A stretch of DNA of 62,000 bases from Branchiostoma floridae (lineage: Eukaryota > Chordata > Leptocardii > Amphioxiformes > Branchiostomatidae), in the NCBI RefSeq assembly GCF_000003815.2, contig NC_049979.1, forward strand, positions 6,972,729 through 7,034,728. The letters are read 5' to 3'. The translations under genes and the position numbers were made by a program. Of this stretch, positions 22,701 to 37,700 are shown piece by piece (position 1 is the stretch's first letter; every line of letters begins with the position of its first letter). The notes under the pieces were generated by a model. It ran no database searches. It was given only the letters and a program-made list of their open reading frames with translations, and was not told where the DNA came from.

Positions 22701-25700
22701 GGACAGGTTCAGTCGTTAAGATGATAAAAAAGAAACAGGAGCACTCAAGCTTTAGAAACGTTATCATTTGCACTAGATTTATTGCCATTACAAACCGATG
22801 TCAGTTGAATGTCACCTATACATAGTTACAATTCTAGGGATGATGATAAAACAAGGTGGGAATAATTGACAATTTGCCTCTGTAAAATCTTTCTTGGGCG
22901 ATAAGATGGATTAGGATAGGCCATTCTTGTCTATCCATCTACCAAGGGATGTAATTGCTGAGAATGTCATGTAAGTTGCAATAAAATCCAAAACATAGTC
23001 CCCGCATGGTAAATTGCTTCTCACACAGTTTTATGGCTCTCCCCAGTGCCACTGCCTGTTCGTAGAAAAAGGCAATGCCAGCCTTCGTGCTACATCCAAA
23101 TATGGAGGCCTTGTCGTAATTGCGCCACTGTACAAATGATTGGAAGTGGCCATGGGCCTATCAGCTAGCTTACCTCCACCGAGTTGTAAAAAAGGAAACA
23201 ACTTTTGTGCGTGAGCAACTATTTAGATAGTAGAGACGTTGACATTTAAACAAAATTGAATGTGAGCCATTTGTTGCTCACTGACGCATCCCCTGCTTCC
23301 ATCAGTCGTTAGCCCGAGTCTATAAAGCACTTAGTGGGCCCAATTTAAAGCACACTGATGAGCCCTCGTTGCCACGCAAACAGCATCCGCGAAGTAAGTG
23401 TTCGCTCGAGGAGATCCAGAAATAGAAATGACTGGTTTACTCTAAGTGTCATCCTCCTCAGGCAAGCCTTACATTACACCCACGTCCCATAACCTACTAC
23501 GTTGTACAGTAGGTACAGGTGGCGTTGAAATGGTGGGGGTTATTTTTTAATTATAAATCTTTTGCTAATAGCATTTCAATTGACTGCATGTTTTCCATCT
23601 ACTACTGAGCCCTAGGTGAGACAAGGCCTTGGAGAAAAATGTTGTGTTTCCTGTGTCCCTACCTACCCTAGATGAACCTGCCAACCATAAACTTCTTTGG
23701 GGATTAGGCAATGGAGTCACAGTTTCCAGTTAGAATTTTTATCCACAGCCTGCTTACAAGTAAAAAAAAACTGCTTGTCCTATATTCTACTGAAGGATGA
23801 ATGTATCCACAGATTTGTAACCAGAATGCACAATATTGAAGTATGACTTTGAAAATATTACTGTTATCATGCGTTTCAGTTTTACTTTGTTAAGTCAAAT
23901 TCTAAAAAAAAAAGATTAAAAAGAAAGGAAGATAATCCCTACCTACCAACATTATTTTTTCAGGACTGAAACAGGAAACACAACATTTTTTAACTAGGCC
24001 CAAAGGAGTTTTATTGGAAGATGGATTTGTCGCCAGTTGCATTTGAACAGTTTTAGATTTTGCAGCTTAGGCTGCTACACATAGAAGTTATCAACTTGAA
24101 AGTAACTTTGCTGTAACTCTTGCTTCCTCTGCTTGGAGTTGAAAAAGTTAGTAAAGATGTATAATGAAATTACAAGATTGACTATTATAGCTCCTGTTTG
24201 ACGAGTATTGCCATGGAAGATTTTCTATTTGCCTGGAGTAATAACGGGTGCAAATGGAATGATGAAAGTGAAATAGATTGGGTCCTTTTCTCCATCACCA
24301 AGTTCTCGTTTTTTTCCCCTTGAACCAGGCCTGTAAGGATGGGCAGATGCCAACTGGCTGTTCATATTGTAATCAATGTGTGTCCTCCCAACCATAGGTT
24401 TTGGCTGAGGAGGTTGTGTAGTTATGGGGCTATAGAGGAAAATTGACGTCCTAGAACATTATGCCAGGCTGACCTGGACCTCTCCTCAGCATGTAATGTC
24501 TGTCAGGTGTGGATAGACTGCCAGATTTGTGCTGATGGTTCTATTTCTCTCGGACATGTCGTCAGAGAATGCTTATACTGAAATAGTCAAATACATCTTT
24601 AGATACTGCATTAACTCAACAAATCCGTCTCAAAAGTTAGTTATTGTCCTTGTCCTTGTTGCAGGCTGACCTGGACCTCTCTTCAGCATGTAATGTCTTA
24701 TCAGGTGTGGATAGACTGCCAGATTTGTGCTGATGATTCTATTTCTCTCAGATATGTTGTCAGAGAATGCTTGTACTGAAATAGTCAGATACATCTTTAG
24801 ATACTCTGCATTAACTCGCCAAATCCATCTCGAAAATTAGTTAATGTCCTTGTCCTTGTTGCAGACTGTTGATTCATGTCTGTCATATACAGGAGAGAAA
24901 ACATCAGGATAGCAATGACCCCTGTGACACATTTTATGAACTTTGCTCAGTGAAAATTCTAATTCTACCAGTAACTCATAGGCTAAGCTGAGTTTTTCTA
25001 GCAAAGGAGAGTGTGCAGAACTCCAAAATCCTGCTAAAGGTATGTTGGTTTTAGAGCTAGAGCCATGTGTAAACTTAGCCTGGGTACCATTCTCCGCGGT
25101 CGGCTTTGGGGAGCTTTACCCGGCACCCTGCTTCTGTCAGCCTGTCTGATTAGCTGCCCTTTGAGATTTCGCCTTTAGAGCTTGTAGCCGGCCTTTTCAG
25201 TTTACCCCTCCCGCGCGACTAAACTAATCTAACCCCGTAAGAACTCCCCCGGCCTGTACCAATCAACTGTACGGGCGGTCACCCCTACACCGCCGAGCGC
25301 CCGACGGTATGGTTCCCAGGCTAGTGTAAACTTAGCAACTGACCATATATAGCTGACATCGTTAGCTCGGCTAATACTAGTAGGAAAGCTGTGTGGTGAT
25401 CTTTATTGAAAAGCCAGGGGAGGTCCAAGTCTTCACCCATCCCCAACAATGGTGTCTTTGATAGCTGGGCGTCATGGTCAAGTCTCTGCGGCTGTAGAGG
25501 TTTCTTTGTGTGTACGTGTGGAGATCCTTCCTGGTAGAGAAGGGCTGTCAGCCCCCTCCCACATCCCCAACAGATCTTGGCTGTAGACTTGGCCTTGGCC
25601 GTGTGCCATCTACAAGATAATGGTCCCTCAGTTCAGAAGAAGAAGGATTCCTATGGAGTAAAATTGCAGTGCTACAATCTTGCAAGGAACTGATTATTGT

Positions 25701-28700
25701 TTACTCTATGGTGGGATAGCTGTTTATAGAATCCTTTGGAGGATCTTCCCTTGTGATCTGTTACTATCAGTATGATGCTGCTTGATATTTTGTACAATGT
25801 AAGTAAGTATCACCTGCCCACAGTAACAACAAGCAAGGTGTTGTTAGCAACTCTAGTTATGAAGACAGATGCGGTTGAAATGACTTGGGACAAAAAGACC
25901 AGAAAATCTGTGACAATCGAGGGAGAGAAGGGAGACTGCAAGGGATGACAGAATGAATCAGGAGTTGATGCTGATGCACTAGTGGCTTAATGGAATAAAT
26001 ACAAAGGTTTGGGAAATTGAGATGAATGGCTGTGGAACATCCTTTGTGACCAATTATATCAAGAAAGGAGAAGATTTATTCACATATTGCATTGCCTTTT
26101 TTAAGTTTGGCAACGTATAGAATTTAAGGGTGGGTTTATTCAGGAGTTAACAATAGCTACATGAATGGCAAACCCACAAGGCGATAGTGGCTATTAGTAT
26201 TTACTTGGTGCTATGGCCTAATTGTCTTATGGCTGGTTGGATAGCTTTAAAGGAGAGATGTTTGGTACCAGTGTCTGCTTTGGCAGGTGAGGATTTCTAG
26301 ATTCATTTTTGAACAAATGACCCTGTGACTCTGACCTTGTGTCCAGAGGTGATGTCACCAGTCCAAAGACTTAAACATGTAGTACTGTAAATACATTTAA
26401 GTTCGTGGGGATTTAATTTTACGGTAGCAGGAAAAGGACTGTTCGTGGTGGATTTAAGTTTGCAGTAGCACCATGAACTGTAGTCTCTTACTGCCATGGA
26501 AATTTCTGCATTTACAGTATACTGGTGGGAATTATCAAGATAAGGTGAGGGTTCAAAGAGACTGTATAGATGAGACTCACCAGATTCTTGAAATAAACTG
26601 ATTATTTTCTCTTCTGTGAAAAGTAGAGCAGTGTCAGTATTTACATTGATACCATATAGCAATAACTCTCCAACCAAACACCTCAGGATGGAATGTTATC
26701 TTTAACTTGAACATGTCCAGTTCCATATATCACACTAGCAGCTTGTTTGGCACTCTGCATGCGTGAAAGGTCAGCTGAAATTGCCAGAGTTGGTTGAAAG
26801 ACAGGCCAGCCACATCCTCTCATCTGGAGCTGGCATGACTGCTCGGTGGCTGCCCACTTCTGGCATTTCCTTCCCCTACCTAGCAGGGAGGATGCTGTCT
26901 CTGCCGCTGGCAACTGGCCATGTTTCATGCTGATCCTCAAAGTCCTACAGATGTGGGGAGGGGGGTGTCTCTTCTAATGCTCCCTGTGTTTTTTGTTTTT
27001 TCATGTAAACTTCTAAGGTATCCTCTGTGGAGACTTCTATAGATTTGACATGAATGTTACATTTTTTTTCCCAATGCTTCTTATCTTTTGCCTGGATACC
27101 ATCCCGAAAGTATTTCACTCCAGCATTCATTATATACTGTATACGGTCGCTTCTAGCTCTGACATTCATTATACACTATGTATAATATATCGCTTCTCTG
27201 CTGATCTGGATAGCAGAAGCAAACATAGGATCGAACTACTATCCCGAAGGTACCCAGGCTAGCTTATCTTAGGTTTGTGGCAAAATATGAGGTTTAGTTG
27301 CTGCTTATGGTATTCATTTTTGGCACAGAAAGAATGTCAATATTACGTTGTCAATGTTTGGTGCTTGGCGATGACAGTGTATGATAGAACGGCTACCTGT
27401 TGCTAGGGGTTATTTGATTCAGAAAGGAGGATACAAAGACCACACCATGATATTATTATTCTCAGTGACTTATCTGTGCACTAGCTTACAATCTGTGGTA
27501 ACCTACACACGATGCTGATGAATAACAAAACAACTAAGTCTTTCTACATTACTGACCGAAAATGAAATGTGTGGGCATAAACCATTTACTATCCTTATTT
27601 ATCCTTTTAGAATTTTGTCTGACAGTTTTTATTTTGGCTCCTTTCTGTTAATATTTTCTGAACGAGAGAATTTTCGAAATGCTTCCTTGCAAGGGCAAGG
27701 CCTGACGATTGAGGGCGAGGGAGGCAACAAAACATTGGATAGTTAGGTGACAGCAGGACAAAACCGCAGAGGAATGGTTTCCGGTGAATGGCCTTTGGTG
27801 GACCTGGAGGTTGGCTGGGAGACAAGGTGCTGTATGTGTGGGAATGCCTGGTGTACTGGCCTCACGTGGACCGCTGGCTTTGTTGTGGTGCTGGCATTAT
27901 CATCACAAGGGCACAGGTCATGTCCTGGTGGTTAAAGGGACGGGATAAACTTGAATAAGGACAAAAACACATGTTTTATTTATGTTGTGTTAATCTGTAA
28001 ATATGGCGGAACAAATCAAATTTCAATCTGATTAGTTGATACCTCAAAGTTGCCCATCAAAAGTTTGCATATGATACGATAGAGTGGTAAGTTTGAAAAT
28101 AAGACGGTGAGCATGTGCCTACAGTAGGCTGATGGGAAAGCTCACAACGTGTGATCTCTCTTGAGTGCAATGACCATGCCTCCCTTCTAACATTGAGAAA
28201 TACGTGCATTATGGTGAGATTTTACAGAGCTGTAACGGAAAAGATAACAAATAGTGGGACAGGCCCTCAATTTTGAAATGGATCTGTCTCCCTTTCTTGT
28301 AAACACACCCACTATAACACATCAAAATGCTGGTAGGTGGTCCCTTTTTTTTGCTGACTAGCAGATTTCTCTCAGGATCGGTACTGTGCATGGAATGTAC
28401 TGTGCCTAGGTAATTACAAGAAAAAATGCCACACCTGGTTATACATCCTAACTGGGCAATCAGGCCTGGTTAGCATATCCAAGCCCAGGCATCTGAGATG
28501 CTTTGATCCAAGTCCTGCACTGCATTATCTTCTGATAGGGCTAGAGAGAGCAGGGGATGTACAGCCCGTTCAAATTATGCTTCCTCTAGCCTAGGCTGCT
28601 TTACATTCAAAATTATAACACTTATGCTCGCTGAATAGGTGATGTGTAATGACAGGAAATTGCAGGGGAAATGAGAGCACTAATTTGGTAGAAGCGGGTG

Positions 28701-31700
28701 GTAGGTACATGATGGAGCAGTCTANNNNNNNNNNNNNNNNNNNNNNNNNNNNNNNNNNNNNNNNNNNNNNNNNNNNNNNNNNNNNNNNNNNNNNNNNNNN
28801 NNNNNNNNNNNNNNNNNNNNNNNNCATTTTCTTTTCTTTTTTGTTATGACCATCATCTGTAAAAACGTCTTACCCCTCACAATCACATGTTGAACAATAT
28901 ACAAGCTGAACTAAGACAACCCCCCTTCTCATCCAGGTACCTCCCCAGTGGGTTGTCTATTGACAGGTGCACCCACACACAAGCCAGTAGCTAATCATAG
29001 CTGGTATGCACAGTTGGGGTCCCTGCTGAATGAACATTTCAGCTCCTGAATGAAACTTTGCCCATCTTGGGTATGAATGAAGGAGGCCCACTGCTGGCCT
29101 TGCACACTGCCAGACTCCCCTGAGGAGCTTAGATTTCAAAGTACATCCTGACCCCACAATCTCACTAATCCATTTACCACAGATGTTGGGGTCTAATCTC
29201 TAATGCCTATGATGTGCCCTTTATTGGGTGTATATTGTCCTTTTTGTGAACAATTATGTGTTTACTTTATTGTGGTAAATCACAGATGAACAGGTTTTTC
29301 TTACAGGAGTGATAGTCAAGCAAGGCTTAGTTGTAAGTAATTAGATGTAGATGATAATGGAGTGAAAATTAGCAATGTAAACAGTGTTATTATATGTTTG
29401 GGTAGTTTTAACATATTAGAAGCACATATGTTAGCGATACAGCCTATACCTAACAAACATTTTGTGCCTCACACCAGATAAAACTTGAGATTTATCAGGG
29501 GTGTGCATCGTCAATGTTTTTATCCTTCTTTCATGGGATAGCTAAAGAGAAACTGTGGACTATAAAATGATGGCTGGAACAGACAGCAGGAAAGAGATAT
29601 GTGGAGAGGACAGAAGAGACTCAGGAGATATAAAAAAGTATAATACGGCTGTATGCCAGGCTAGGAAGGAAACTGTGCCCTCCAGCTTGTCTGTCCTTTT
29701 CTTACTGATTATATGTGCATTTACCAATATGAACATGTTTGTATCAATAATCCACAAAATTGGATTTTTTGTGCATTTTGTTTATTTAGATGATAAGACA
29801 ATAGATATCATCATGTGTTGATAGGCTGATTTTATTAACTTATCATATTCTCATACATGTTATCAGTCCACTTCCTTTGGTAGCCCCAAGTGACAAGTGA
29901 TCTGGGATAAACTTTGTTTTGATTTATGGAGGAAATTAGTGTCTAGAGATCTGCAGATGATTATTTTGGTTTTCACATTTTCACATTGTGTTGTAAACAA
30001 GGAGGCCAGAAACTGCAAAAATGTGCTTGTTCATTTTGTATACGGGTATACAGTATCATATGATACCCTCTTCACGATCAGGGAGGGCATATTAGCCTGG
30101 GTACCATTCTACTGGGGCTAGGGCATATGGTTGCAAAAAGGAAAAATCTACAAGACTGAGACCAACCAATCACAGCAGTTGGATCAATTGCGTCTTTCTC
30201 ATTGAATGATGGATCAAACCAGGGCTGTCTCCAGCTTTTAATTTTTTCCATCCAACTCATAGTTTGGTAATTTTTGTCATTAGATCTGTCATTTTGATCT
30301 GATGAAAATACATTTTCATCTATTCTATTCCATGCCATGAAGTTCATTTTTTTTGGACAGATGGAGTGAATTTTTTCTGCCCCAACAAGCGCTTTTCCAT
30401 CCTAGGACCAAAACCCAAATGGCCATGGTTAGCAGTGGGAACATTTCCACCCCACTGGTTCCTGAGTTGGCAGGACAAGGTCACCATCTTCTAACACTGG
30501 TGATAGGAAGAGGAACAAGGTCATTCATTCTAGCAACATGCTGAATGGTCACGACTAAAGCTTTGACAAACAGCTACTTGTACCCAGTTCGCTCTGTGAG
30601 ATCTTACGGATTCATCCAGGTTTAGAAGGGCACAGTGCATAGGTCTTGGCCCTCCCCACATTCTACCTGTCAAATGAGTTTTAGTTTTGAGCAATGATCT
30701 CGTCCTCCTCTCTTCTTCGCAAGTTCCGAAAAGAGCTCCACTTCCTGTCTATGTACACAAGGACAAACACGGGAATAGAGTAGTTGCTACCGTCAAGCAA
30801 ACGGCTGGCATTTATTGCCATCAACACGCAAGATGGCAAGGCTACGAATGATCTGGGATGGTGACTGGTGATAGGGGAGGGGAGGAGAGTGTGGGGGGAT
30901 GGGGTAGGGGGTGGACTACGTGTACACTGACAGGAAATGGTACATCTTCTTTCCTCCTGTTACTCCAAGGAGCTTTTATCAACTTGGTTACTCCAACTGA
31001 AATATTTTCTATCATCAGGAAGTTTTCTTTCAGTCAGTGAAACTTTACCACTAGCATCAAGGGTTTTTAACTTGAAAGTTCATCTGTGTTGGTAGAAGTC
31101 ATTATAGAACTATTTTAACTGTAATTTCCAACACAAAAATTGGATTGTTCATTCCTTGACAAAGACTGGTGCTGTTCAGTCGAAAAAATCTGGGTGAGTC
31201 CAATTTTTCTGTTGGATATTACAGTTAAACTAGTTCCATAATCAAGTTTTTTTTTCAATGACATGTTTTTGGAGTGTACCAGCGAATGATTGATCTTCAT
31301 ATCTTTCACCTTTAACCCCAGACAATTAAAGAGCCGATAATTACCTCTGGGGGAGGGCCCAGGAGAGGGTATCAATGAGATAAATCTATACCGCTGACCT
31401 TCACAGGTATAAATAAGTAAACATGCTGGTCATTCTTGAAGGAAACGTTGATTAAGCAGTTTGTGTTTTGTATGACCTTTGCTGTTGTTACATAACAGAG
31501 CTGGGTTCCTGATTAAGGATGTCCCTCGGGTTTATCGCTCTGGCTTTGTTTGGATAAACCTGGAGTTGAAGGATACTTGCCACACTTAAGCTGCTTGTAT
31601 GAAACCATCCACTTAGTCTGCTTAGCTGTGCTAATACTATCTCTTCTCTAGAGTATAACTGTTACTAACTATCAGAATATTTGTAAGATGACTATCCCAA

Positions 31701-34700
31701 AAACAAGATATTACAGTTCATACTATAGAGGCCTAAGTGTGTAATCTTAGCATTCAGTGTGACTTTAACCTGCGTTTACATTTATGTGTCGGCGGACATA
31801 AGGAAGCTGCGTTTACATTTATGCAAATTCAGGCTTTTTCGATTCATTATTTTTAACACTCAATAATGAGTTCATATGGTTTCTTTCTTTGATTTCCATT
31901 TCTTTCCCAGTGGGGGTGTAAAGAGCTCAGATACGTCTAGTTAGTCACACACGTATGTTGATAATAACTGGTTTGAAATAACAAGATTTATGCATTAGAA
32001 ACGGCTGCTGTGCCCTTATGACAGGTTTACCGGACTCATTTGAACCTGGTCTATGTCAACCCCTCTACGTTGTAAGGGAAGATTTGGTGAGCGCGGCTGC
32101 TTTGTTGAGGAAGGAGAATCTTTACAGCATCTTGGCTGGCGTGCCTACAGGTGGCTTCTTCATCATAGAATAGAAAGTTTGCACATTGAAAGATAAGGAG
32201 CCTCCATCTGATACAGCCACTGAAGAAATGAATGTGAAGCAATTCCTCCCCAGGAACACAATACCAGTAATATATCAACACTTATCTCTCTGAATTGTGC
32301 TGAGAATTCAAATCCTCAAAGGTGCTGTGTGGTATAGATTCTAACATCACCATTTTCCACACAGGCTAATAGTCCTGCATGTGCCTTGGGACTTGAAGCT
32401 CTCTGGTAAGCAAGTGCACTTGCTGCTCAGGTGCTTGATTAGGGACTACTACACTTAAGAGATGGAAATCCCTGCTTTCACCAACACTTCAGGGGTTGAG
32501 AAGGGTGCCAGTCAATAAAACACTTTCGTGGTATCAGAAACATGGCAGGTGGAATTAAATGTTGTTATATGTCGATAATCACTACATCTAGTTCCATGAG
32601 GGATTTGGGTGATCGCGATGATAAGCACGCCTGTCTGTCTGCCTGCCCCTCTCCGATTGATTTTTGAACACTCAAATTTTCTGCATCGAATATTCATATA
32701 AACAAAGGAGTTGTGTGAAATGAGGCTAAATCATTTGGAACCCCTCCTGAAGGTGTGATAAGGGATGATAAACCGCTCATGTAGCCATCCAGATAGGATC
32801 TGCCACACATAAGGAAGCTGCCCATTTGGCATTTAGGAAGTAATCTAAATTCCCTTCTGGCTGGAACTTCAAACGTAAGTCAGAACTCCGGCAGAGATGC
32901 TATATCCACTTACTGTGACGTGATTACACACGTCTAATCAAACACTTAGGTAAAGCTTGGTTAGTTAGTTTAGCTCGTCTTGGCTTGTCAACTACGGCTT
33001 TATACCTATAACTCTACCCAGGGCTCGAAATACCACCTGCATATGCAGGTTAGTGCATGTAACATTGGAGCTGTGCAGGTATTTCTGGTGTCAACCTGCA
33101 CCTAACTTGCACTAGTCCATGTACCGGGTTTTATACATGAATGTCCTGTGATGTAATTGTAAAGGGATTGTTATTAGCTGCATTTAATGTTACCACATAT
33201 ATAAAGTATAAAAGAAAAAATACCAATGGTTCCTGAACAATTTTAGTATGATCCATACTTCCTAAATTCAGAGTGGTGCAGGTAAAATTTGTCTGGTGCA
33301 GGTATGCAGAAAAAAGTATTTCAAGCGCTGATGTAGGTACACAGCCCTGTTCTCATTGGCTTCTCTCTAGCATCGCAGGTGAAGTCATGCAACGAGGAGT
33401 CTTGTGATTGTGCTATTTATAGCCCTAGATGATGAGATTACAAGTAGCTGGTGCACAGAAGAATGCATGCAGCATACATATAATCCTGGATGCAAGCAGG
33501 AAGAAGCTGATGTATTGGTCTTGAAGAGGCAGTCACTATCTAGTTAAAATTCATTGAGAATTCATTCAAATTTACATATACTTGTAGCTGTTTGGTTGTA
33601 TATTGGTGTTTTGTCATTGCAATCAGTTGTCTTTCCTTATTGTTTTAAGGAAAGGGTTTGTGGTCCCATTGAGGTTATAATCCAAAGGCAAAGCACATAT
33701 CAACATCCACCTGTTACATCCATCCCATTGTTTGGAATTTTTTCAGAAGTGAAATATCCTCCCATTACTAGCTAAAACATATGAAAACAAAATGTTAAAT
33801 TCTTGGATTGGATCTGTTCTGTACTATGCAGTGATCACCACTCCGCAAACATTGCAGACATCCTAGATCATTGCATGGACATGCTCTTACCTCATTCAGA
33901 TTAATCAGAGTGTAGCCAGGGGTGGCTGCTGCCATGTTTGGTACTGACACCAGTACACAACTGCCTTCACAGCTCTTTGTGACTGGAAACACATGCCCCC
34001 ATACATAATGAGTGTCGGTTGTTGTTTGGTTGCGCTAGTGTACAAGGATGACAATGAAATTAAAGCTGTAGTCTATAAGTAGTGGTTGTATTTTATTGCC
34101 ATGCACTGTTTACAGAAAATACAGGTCATGTTGTGTGCAGTTGGGCTGTGATTGTCTTACATGGTCTGTAGTTGATATTTAAAACTCCAGACATTCACCA
34201 TGACACATTTTTGCAAGACAAATGGTTGAGAAATATTCTAGTCAAGAGTCATAAAACAAGCTTTAGCACAATCAAAAAAATGAAGGAGATTCCATTTAGC
34301 TTTAAAAATGATGGAGGTAGGAGAACAATGTTTATTCATTAATGAAGTTTCCACAGTATAAACTTAAATGCTTCTTTGGTGCAGCTATAAATAACAAGCG
34401 TGAATGAGCAGAAAATATTACACGAATTGGTATGAAAATTCTAGTCCCAGGGGCAAGTTTGAGTGGGAGTTATGGAGTAGGATTGCGGCTGTCTTCTTTG
34501 TATTAGCTATGGTTTAATAACTTTTATCTGACAGCTGCAGCTATTTCAGCATTACAAGTTGTAATTATATTGATCGATCTGTATCTTGAGACAGACATTA
34601 TTTCACGTATGCATACCCTCTATAGTACAGGCATGATACTGTGCGCCTGTCAAAAACGATACAAATCAGGAAGGAAATTAGATACAGTAGAATTGCTGGA

Positions 34701-37700
34701 GTATTGAAGGTACTGGGTGCAATATAGATGTGTCAGATACATGTAATTGGAGTGACTTTGAAATTGAAATTTTGCTTTATCTTACACAGACAACAGTTTT
34801 TGCAGTATGTTTTACAGGATAACCATGGGTGTCCTGAACAGTGAAGTCACCATGTCATATGCTCAGCAGGGTTTGTCTCATAACCCTCTCGTATTACCAG
34901 ACCTATGGCCCCTCTTATATTTTTATGCTGGGTGAAATGTCGAGTCCATATGCTGACTTGGATAATAAGGACAACTTTGCTGCATATTAGTAGTATTCCT
35001 CATGAATGATGAAGAGATTTTTCCTGTATTTGAAATGGTGAGGCCCAGTAGCAGAGTGCTGGGTAAAATGTCAAGTCCATATGGTGAGCTGGATAATAGA
35101 GACAACTGATTTTTCTGCTAATGTTGTTCATCATTTTTTTCCTGTGTTTGAAATGGGGAGGCTCAGTAGCGCAGTGTCATCAGTTTTGTTTGTTTACACA
35201 TGTACACACCACCATCAATCATAACAGTTCCTCCATATCACAGTAAATTATCACCCAAACAATGCCTGGGGCCAATCTTCTAAACTTATCAAATATATAC
35301 ATGTGAGAAACAATTCCAGGAACAGTAAGATTTCCAGAGTAGATAAGACATGTTTGAAGTGCCATCCCATCTTTTACTTTCTTGTGAATCTTTTCAAATG
35401 TCAACAGCCTAAGTACATAAAGGATGACGAGAATTCAGGAATATATACCATCTGTTCTCTTCCCCAGTTAAGGGACTAGGCTGATGTTTATTGTAGATCC
35501 CCTGTTACCAGAGTTGCTGTATCAATGTCCCAAGTTGTCCCACCCTTTTACCATCTGTCTCTCATCCACCTTTATTGATACCCCATCCTACATGGCTGAG
35601 AGCACATGAGGAGTGGCTGCATGGCTAAGAAGACATCCCCTCCTAAGACCTGCCCACCAAGGATATCCCCTGAGTGTTTTACAATTAGGATGAGCAGAGA
35701 TAAGGGATCACAGGAACCTACCTTGGGAAATAATGTCACAAACCAAAGGATTAGACAGGAGGTGTGAATTACTAAGCTCCTACCAAGTGATTAGTGTAAT
35801 GGCCATCTCCTATTGTAAAACCTGGATACTGAAATATCCACAGTCCGTTATTGTCACCTTATCAAGATGGTGTGAAGTGATGTGTAAGTATGGATGGGCT
35901 TCCTTTAATTTACTGGTAACTTGATGATAAAGCAGAAAACACAGATTGTAGAATGATTACAGCAGTGGACTACTTATTTCTCTGGTGCAATCCAATGATA
36001 ATGTTAGGAAGTTGGCATTTGCCAGGTATTACTTATCAGATCTGCTATGACAAAGTTTGAAGATTGAGTGAGAAGTTCCTCCATGCATTTCTGTGGACAG
36101 TATGTCCCCTCATCCCTCCATTTTGCAGGCCAACATCCTCCTCAATCAATTTCCTTAGGATAGGAAAATGTCTTATAGCTGCTAAATGGTTAAAGTCAGA
36201 GTGAAGAGAAACATGTACACCTGCACATTTTCTTTGCCAAAAAAAGCAAACACTGGCACAATTACAAGAGTTTATGCTATGTCAGTAATACACGCCAGCT
36301 TCAAGGACTTCAAGTGGGTGCACAGAATCTAGCAAACATGTGGTTACAGAGCCAATAGTGCACCTGAAAAAAGCCAGTAACTCTGCTGTACACCTTAAAG
36401 TAATTAGTCTCCCATATATGTACAAGAAACCAGGGATCCCTACAATCAGTCCCTTTAATATACTGTAATTCCTGAAATTTTCGTGTTGGTTTTATGTTTA
36501 CAGTATTGGCAGTGACTGCCTCATTGAGAATGTGACACCGCCTGTGTTTCCATTACCGTTACATTTTGCGAGTATAGCACTATTCCAAACTGAAAACCAC
36601 TGCAAACACTCCATTTTTCCTTGCTGCAAAATTAAATCCTTGCAAACTGAAACACGTTTACAGTAACCTACAGATACTGTACCTTCACCAGATCACAGGA
36701 GAGACAGATGGGGTGTGGTTAGGGTCAAGTGACCCTGGAGACAAGCCAGGGGCAGCCTTGTGGTCTGACAACAGCCGCCCCTAAACACACACTTATGTTC
36801 CGAATTAGTCAGGTAAACTAGGTGGTTTTCTGTCTGTCACTGGACCTTTGGTTTAGCCTGGTATCCAACCATATTATAGCTCCCAAGTCTCTTGTTGCAG
36901 AGAGGACAGAAGAGACTCTTGGTCTTGAGGTATAATACAGCTGGATACCAGGCTAACTTTGGTTATCCAGGAAGTTTTGTAAACTAGGTGGTTTTCTGTC
37001 TGTCACTAGAGCTTTGGTTATCCTGGAGGTTCAGGATGGTAACAGTGTCCCAGGTAAACAAGCATAACAAAATGATTATCTTTATCAATCATCGATTGTG
37101 ATGAGTGTACCAGATACAGACTTATCAATGCCTTGAGATGGTTACTTCATGGGATGAATCCAATACATGTATCATTACATCAGATCTGTCCTCTACGTGT
37201 GATCATTTAGTGCTTTGAAGTTGCTTTGATTTTGGTGAGCCATGGGCTTTACCCATCCACATGCCTGCAGGAAGGGACTGGGAGACAGACCTTGGATCCA
37301 GCTGATGGAATTTATCTCATTAAGAAGACAAATGTCAGTTGTGGTGGGGTCAAGGGCAGTGATTACTTGAACAAGATGGTAGCAGCTAAACTGGTGTTAT
37401 CCTGTAAACAGTACCAGCTTCCTTCCCGGTAGCCTTGGGGCTGTGTATGTTCTGTTAGAAACATTCTGTGCATTGTTTGTGGTGAGTTATGGTTCATGTC
37501 TAGTTTCCTCATTCCTAGATGGCAATCAAGCAGCCATGTTCAGGGCTGCACGGAAATGAATTTTTTGTTTCCGTCTGGCAGGTCTACATCGCTTGCTCTG
37601 CCACTTGTGTTACATATATAGATATGTTTTGAAACAAATAACCACAGAAGTGGCATTTTGGCCACATTTCTGCTTGAAACAAATAACCACTGAAGTGGCA

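Noticed and set aside
26683-26940. 85-codon minus-strand frame as a nested gene
   Set aside because: No recognisable domain, no splice or promoter context, and it lies among MITE copies.
28591-28904. Frames spanning the run of N
   Set aside because: They exist only because ambiguous bases cannot create stops.
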